From NCBI GenBank assembly GCA_030018875.1, contig JASEHK010000022.1, positions 2,780 through 13,862 of the forward strand: a stretch of DNA of 11,083 bases. The letters are read 5' to 3'. The translations under genes were made by a program, and so were the position numbers. Shown here in pieces: positions 7,701 through 11,083 of this stretch (position 1 is its first letter; each line of letters starts with the position of its first letter). Origin of the DNA: Endomicrobiia bacterium. Its GTDB lineage: Bacteria > Elusimicrobiota > Endomicrobiia > PHAN01. The notes beneath the pieces were generated by a model. The model was not told where the DNA came from, did not search any database, and saw only the letters and a list, made by a program, of their open reading frames with translations.

Positions 7701-9840
7701 AAACCGCGACGGCAAGCCCGACGTATGGGAGAGCGGCGAACCGGGCTCGTCCGTAGTTATCGCGGGCTTGCCGGCGCTAAACAATATATCGCAGATTAAG
7801 ACCGGCTTGAGAAAGGCCGGCGCCGTCATCGCAGGCGAGATATGGGTCAATGAAATCTTCGTCGAGGACACATATAAAAAAGAGGGACTCGCCTATCGCT
7901 ATAACGCCGACCTCCAAATCCCCGAATGGGCGAATCTCGGCGCCCGCCGCAAAGAGGTGAACCGCGCTTTCGAGACATTCACGGGCGGCATCAATAATCA
8001 GGACCGGCTCGAAGAAAGCGCATATTTCAATATGCCGCAGTTCTGGCTTTTCAAGCCGCGCTTTGTGCGGTGGATAACCATGCCGCTGAATACATCGTTC
8101 TCGAAAACTCTGAGCGTCACGCCGTCGGTGATAGATACCAAGGAAGGCCTTCTTTCGATTAACGAGGAAGGCCGCGTGATAGGTCTTACGGGCGCGGCCG
8201 ACACGTCCGTCTCCATACGAAATCTTCCGACCGTCGCCGGAAAATACACCAGGGCGATAACCGACACTCAGCAGATAGAGCGCATCGAAGACAAGGAAAC
8301 TCTCGCGGCCACGGCTTCGTACGCGCCTCCCAGGATATTCCTTCTGCCGACTTCCGTCAGCGGCGGATATTCCGTCGGAAATTCTTTTTTCAGGCCGTGG
8401 CGCAAGGTCGTCAAATATGAGGAGTATCTGGAGATAAAGGACTTTCTTTCTCTCGAAGATACCAGGTCGTGGAATGCTGCGGCGCCGTATAAGTTCGGCA
8501 ACTTTTTGGATTTGAATCCCGGGTTTTCCCAGACAGATGTCAGCGAGGAGAAAAAGGGTTTTTACTTAAGAGACGGTATCTCCCAAAGATACCTTAAATC
8601 TCAGGCGCAGAGCGGTTCGCTCGGCGCCACTCTGAGGCTTGCGAGTTTTCTTCAACCGGGATTTTCTTATTCATTGAGCGTGAACGAAAACTACAATCTG
8701 GCCTATTCCACCTCGACCACTCCGGCCACTTATCCGTCAGAGACCAAGGCCATAACCCGCAGCGGAACGGCCGAAGCCACATGGAACCTCAACGTGCGCG
8801 ACATTACCGGCTTCGCGCATACCCGCTCTCTTGCGCTGAACTCGTCTTACAGAATAGCCGACGGCGACACCTACGACAACGTTTATTCGTCGTACAGCAT
8901 CCGCGACAGGTTCTGGATAAGAGACCCTCTCGACGCCATCAAGAACAAAAGGCGGACGCTGACTCAATCCGACACAAAGAGGATTTCCGGACGATGGAAC
9001 CCATTGGAGCAGATATATTTTCCCGGACGTTTGGCGCCGTGGAAAACGCTCAATACCAACTTCAACTATTCGCGTTCCGACGAGTATTCCGACACGACCG
9101 GCACCGAGCGGAATACTTTTACTTTAAATTGGCCGGACATGCTGTTCACACTTTCCGACGTGGAAAAGATGATTTATCTCGACAGATACGCCTCCGACAC
9201 CACCCTTAACTATAAGACCGCGGTAAGATACTCGCAGACCCACAGCCACGGCGCGCCACAGTCCTCGGCGGAAACCGCCAACTATGGCATAGAGGGCCGC
9301 GCCACCGCCATGAGGCGGTATAACGTAAGCGCCAACTACAACGGTTCGCGCACCGAGGATTTGGACCTGAGGGAACATAACCGCACTAAACTCTCCGTCT
9401 CGGACAGTTATGGATTTCAGGTCGGGTTCAATCTCGCTCAATGGCGCCTAACTCTGCGCTACGACGAGTCCGCGCAAGACACGTGGGACGGTCTCGATAA
9501 ACTTACCGCCGATTCCCGCACCCGCGCTCCGGCCATGAGCGCCTACTGGGACTACGTTTCGCCGTCGGGCATCAAAATACCTCTCATAGGCCGGACATTG
9601 CCCCTTACCAACAGATTTACTTTTAACACCAACCTTAACCTCACGCAAAGCCGCTCGACGGTAAATTATGAAAAAGGAAACACCGATGTCTATAATTTCA
9701 ATTTCACGGGCGACTACGAGGCCACGAGCAATTTCCGCGTGGCCGTCGGAGGCGGGTTCACTTTGAATAAAAATATCGTTCAGTCCTACGAGGATTACTA
9801 CGCCATAAACATCAATTCGCGGCTGACGATACAGTTCTAA
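4759..9840 (+). CDS. sprA: SprA-like giant outer-membrane protein (T9SS translocon family)
   Basis: A 1693-residue secreted protein. Residues 1-30 are a signal peptide (VRRKN, hydrophobic core, ALA cleavage before SED). Residues about 144-268 match the conserved SprA N-terminal region as I know it (TMTQELQVRIKGRVG, EAAFGDITVSLP, LFGAKVDAKY, GSKTKGLSEIKRF). Two SprA-type motifs follow: GQDYSVDYDRGVVYF (about 317-332) and SERVALDGKTLTRDADYFID (about 479-498). Two related jelly-roll-like modules (about 676-830 and 905-1000) each carry YGDG and a WTGW, and Ca-binding-type Asp repeats lie at about 731-792 and 980-994. The rest is beta-strand-rich and ends SRLTIQF, a C-terminal aromatic residue as in outer-membrane barrels. 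In Bacteroidota SprA is the roughly 2400-residue outer-membrane pore of type IX secretion, and this protein is about 700 residues shorter. A family member with another role is possible. It lies between lptG and comF in one operon. The start chosen is ATG 4759; GTG 4762 is also possible. Confidence 0.75.
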   Translation: MVRRKNINYLATAVSVACFVFFGATSAALASEDSQGAASLAGQTSSAAPQTFSDGPLKYNQRLWNEMRRRVEYGSRYDKDFVVSTVTVPPAEPPPGLAVELPYESAIAISGRKLIAVDVKMTQYLNPEEAKAKNIAPSRTDVTMTQELQVRIKGRVGRKINVNIDFDDTTAERRDISVVYKGDPDEVVQEAAFGDITVSLPQTEFVGYSRQLFGAKVDAKYRNMRFIGFGSKTKGLSEIKRFIGNAALERKEINDTAYIRYRYYRLAFGTDHVKRGSEKIYLDDKIPANNNVNTSSMTVEALLGGATTFGTFDMLVPGQDYSVDYDRGVVYFRKTILSNYVIAVDYERESGGFLRDSGVRAGSSKIIKDEANADTTERKNYYSIGRNRIVRDDGRGNFILKIQDLNRTDAATVGAAPAPKYPDDIEVDFEQGYFYFKNSASPFLPEAYRASPTSSYRIFIEYRYRFKTFQLKPGIVPQSERVALDGKTLTRDADYFIDYDSGFITFHNEEKIGADSVIEISYDYAPFGIAAGSTIIGLRGEIMLTPNLFVGSSYLSEFSAAAQSLPDIKSPPSSLDVWEVDSRISDIQVPYLGWNLAVGGEMAQSRRNPNTIGKAIVESMEGIKREDNVSLFRDSWKNGDSAFKYFVDDVSWHNEEAYLRDINPAVDASVIEKRQVLVINYDTTRSTAVSIHQSLSRTGLDFSRKLYMETWIYGDGSGSKVEVALGALNEDIDGDGKLDTEDRNGDGLLNQGEDTGISFLNPDGSVSVIGDGNGRLDTEDLDGNGYLNTIDMLVPPSPYKITVDWTGWKFIRLPLDIPETDRAKWETLKQARIQIRGDKKSAIKFAQFSFVGQRWESAYVSPGSTLTIAAVNNEEDPTYEPLTSHPIYQDLYDTKDTTRKYKKEQALSLKYDIQSGSVAARLLWASPYDFSQYRRLRFFVYGDGKNAEFFIQAGNDANYLEFAVPVSWTGWRLLTIEQVDKNRDGKPDVWESGEPGSSVVIAGLPALNNISQIKTGLRKAGAVIAGEIWVNEIFVEDTYKKEGLAYRYNADLQIPEWANLGARRKEVNRAFETFTGGINNQDRLEESAYFNMPQFWLFKPRFVRWITMPLNTSFSKTLSVTPSVIDTKEGLLSINEEGRVIGLTGAADTSVSIRNLPTVAGKYTRAITDTQQIERIEDKETLAATASYAPPRIFLLPTSVSGGYSVGNSFFRPWRKVVKYEEYLEIKDFLSLEDTRSWNAAAPYKFGNFLDLNPGFSQTDVSEEKKGFYLRDGISQRYLKSQAQSGSLGATLRLASFLQPGFSYSLSVNENYNLAYSTSTTPATYPSETKAITRSGTAEATWNLNVRDITGFAHTRSLALNSSYRIADGDTYDNVYSSYSIRDRFWIRDPLDAIKNKRRTLTQSDTKRISGRWNPLEQIYFPGRLAPWKTLNTNFNYSRSDEYSDTTGTERNTFTLNWPDMLFTLSDVEKMIYLDRYASDTTLNYKTAVRYSQTHSHGAPQSSAETANYGIEGRATAMRRYNVSANYNGSRTEDLDLREHNRTKLSVSDSYGFQVGFNLAQWRLTLRYDESAQDTWDGLDKLTADSRTRAPAMSAYWDYVSPSGIKIPLIGRTLPLTNRFTFNTNLNLTQSRSTVNYEKGNTDVYNFNFTGDYEATSNFRVAVGGGFTLNKNIVQSYEDYYAININSRLTIQF

Positions 9841-9847
9841 AAAGGGG
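9841..9847 (+). promoter_or_regulatory. Shine-Dalgarno of comF
   Basis: AAAGGGG directly follows the stop of the sprA-like gene and lies 7 nt before GTG 9855. It is what supports a GTG start for comF. Confidence 0.6.
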
Positions 9848-9854
9848 TATTGGG

Positions 9855-10712
9855 GTGGGGGGAATATTTATCGTTTCGCAAATTTTGAGACAATCCGCCG
9901 CGTTCGCGCTTGACTTCGTTTTTCCTATGACCTGCGCCTCCTGCTCAGAGTGGACCGGAGACGAAGGCCTTCGCGTCTGCCGCGAATGTTCGAGCAAGAT
10001 AAAAATCCTCGCCGAGTCCGTTCCGATATGCTCAAAGTGCGGTAAGCCGATCGCGCTCTCCGACGGCCTTGAATATAATTCCCCGCATAAAAACTCAAGC
10101 GCCGTCTGCCTGCGGTGTTCTGTCACGGGAGATATCCTCTACGATAATGTCTTTGTGCCGGAGGAGAATTCTCTGAGGGAAAAGGGGGTGCGATATAACG
10201 CCTCGGCTTACTGTGGCGTTCGCGCCGCCGCCGTCTACGACGGCATATTAAGCGAACTCATCATAAAGTTCAAGTACCAAAACGCCGAACGTCTCGCGGC
10301 TTTCTTCGCTTCGTTGCTTTTTGAGGCATACGGACGTTATCCGGAAATATCTTCGCCCGATGTCGTCGCGCCCGTGCCGCTTCATCCGTTCAGGCGTTTC
10401 ACGAGAGGGTATAACCAGAGCGACCTTATCGCCCGCGGCTTTGCCCGCATGAGCGGTCTGAATTATCGGGAGTCCTTGCTTCGCCGCGCATATTCGACGC
10501 CCCAGCAGGCGAAACTTTCGGCCGCCGAGCGTCGCAAGAACGTCGCCGGGGCTTTCGCCGTTGGGCGCCGCTCTCTTGATTCGGTAAAGGGCAAAAAAAT
10601 ACTTATTATTGACGATGTAATGACGACGGGCTCGACTCTGGACGCCTGCGCGCGCGCTCTCATGGACGCGGGAGCCGCCGAGGTTTTTTGTCTCGTTGTC
10701 GCCACCGACTGA
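9855..10712 (+). CDS. comF: ComF family protein (double zinc ribbon plus phosphoribosyltransferase fold)
   Basis: A 285-residue ComF-type protein read from GTG 9855. The N-terminal part has four Cys pairs at residues 27/30, 42/45, 59/62 and 85/88 (CASC, CREC, CSKCGKP, CLRC), typical of the family's zinc-binding region. The C-terminal part is a type I phosphoribosyltransferase fold: VAPVPLHPFRRFTRGYNQSD (171-190), TPQQAKLSAAERRKNVAGAF (215-234) and the PRPP loop IIDDVMTTGST (251-261) with acidic D253 and D254. Homologues (ComFC, GntX) are needed for DNA uptake in naturally competent bacteria, and the exact reaction is not firmly known. A linker of about 30 residues (about 90-120) between zinc ribbon and transferase is somewhat longer than usual. 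It begins 14 bp after the sprA-like stop and is almost certainly cotranscribed with it. No other competence genes are visible. Confidence 0.88.
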   Translation: MGGIFIVSQILRQSAAFALDFVFPMTCASCSEWTGDEGLRVCRECSSKIKILAESVPICSKCGKPIALSDGLEYNSPHKNSSAVCLRCSVTGDILYDNVFVPEENSLREKGVRYNASAYCGVRAAAVYDGILSELIIKFKYQNAERLAAFFASLLFEAYGRYPEISSPDVVAPVPLHPFRRFTRGYNQSDLIARGFARMSGLNYRESLLRRAYSTPQQAKLSAAERRKNVAGAFAVGRRSLDSVKGKKILIIDDVMTTGSTLDACARALMDAGAAEVFCLVVATD

Positions 10713-10791
10713 AAATTGCGCGGCCAAAGGTTATTCGTTACCGGCCAATTAAGAAGAGGGTGTTTAACAAGGGGATTTTCGGGGGGATGTT

Positions 10792-11083
10792 ATGGAGTAT
10801 GTGGTATCGTCGGACGCCGCGCCATCGTCAACGAATACGGAGGACTCATCATAGTCAAAGGAATAACCGGAATAAAAGCGCGGGTGGACACGACTGCGGA
10901 CAAAGACCTGAACGAAGTCAAATTTTTCGTTGACGGACAGGAGAAATACAAAATCAGTTATGACCCGCGAATAAATTGCGCGGAAACGACGGTCAACCCG
11001 ATAGGGCTTGGCGACGACGAATTCGCATGGTCAAATCTGGACACCGCCGGCCTGTCCGACGGAACGCACATGGTTGATGTTAA
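10792..11083 (+). pseudogene. Frame-disrupted Ig-like domain gene, partial (3' end off window)
   Basis: From about 10850 to the right edge one frame, in phase with comF, stays open. It encodes VKGITGIKARVDTTADKDLN, then EVKFFVDGQEKYKISYDP and GDDEFAWSNLDTAGLSDGTH. That pattern resembles the Ig-like modules of large bacterial surface proteins, where an FYVDG strand is later followed by a W and a DGTH turn. Further upstream this frame turns Arg- and Cys-rich and has no ATG. Its only starts are TTG 10716, next to the comF stop, and GTG 10884, which lies inside the domain. A different frame has ATG 10792 preceded by GGGGGG (10781-10786) and reads MEYVVSSDAAPSSTNTEDSS to a TAG at 10852. Joining the two needs a -1 shift near 10840-10850. 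I therefore read it as one gene broken by an indel, or a 5'-degenerate remnant. The stretch 10713-10780 shows nothing recognisable. Confidence 0.4.

Noticed and set aside
10713..10750. Imperfect inverted repeat (AATTG...GGCC / GGCCAATT) after comF as a terminator
   Set aside because: The stem is interrupted by three unpaired bases, the loop is long and no T-run follows.
10688..10933. Open frame of 81 codons overlapping the end of comF
   Set aside because: Arg/His/Gln-rich translation typical of a wrong frame, and it conflicts with the Ig-like frame and the comF C-terminus.

Overview
The window comes from a Gram-negative (diderm) bacterium of moderate GC content. It carries both inner-membrane permease subunits of the LPS exporter (LptF and LptG) and a very large SprA-like outer-membrane protein. 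SprA relatives are known mainly from Bacteroidota and related FCB phyla, where SprA is the outer-membrane pore of the type IX secretion system. The unusual protein sequences, a modular intergenic hairpin element and several frame-disrupted genes suggest an uncultured lineage (FCB-affiliated or a neighbouring candidate phylum). The sequence alone does not settle the taxonomy.

Left arm, minus strand (1-2201). galT (nucleotidyltransferase of the HIT superfamily) is read leftward from a perfect consensus sigma-70-type promoter. After an 87-bp gap comes a secreted protein or lipoprotein whose C-terminal half holds a DUF6973-like domain (FRHAYW...ADNHE...MDLWNNHIGR). This gene is split by a single-base frame change in a G4 run at 824-827. 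It is followed with no gap (stop and start form TAAATG) by a small multi-pass membrane protein that runs off the left edge.

Right arm, plus strand (about 2337-11083). A promoter whose -35 box overlaps that of galT drives lptF, lptG, the 1693-codon sprA-like gene and comF, apparently as one operon. lptF and lptG are separated by a 113-bp element made of three hairpin modules with inverted 10-bp ends. lptG and the sprA-like gene are separated by a 14-bp tandem duplication rich in Shine-Dalgarno-like cores. comF starts 14 bp after the sprA-like stop. After comF there is a broken or 5'-degenerate reading frame encoding an Ig-like domain, cut by the right edge.

How the genes fit together: LptF and LptG power extraction of LPS from the inner membrane. 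The SprA-like protein would sit in the outer membrane, and T9SS cargo in other bacteria is anchored to a form of LPS, so the clustering of lptFG with a sprA-like gene makes an envelope and secretion theme plausible (inference). GalT makes or recycles sugar nucleotides that could feed surface polysaccharide. ComF is a phosphoribosyltransferase-fold protein linked to DNA uptake in other species, and its presence here may be only positional. The best candidates for something undescribed are the short SprA-like protein with Ca-binding-type repeats in an lpt operon and the DUF6973 protein plus membrane-protein pair.
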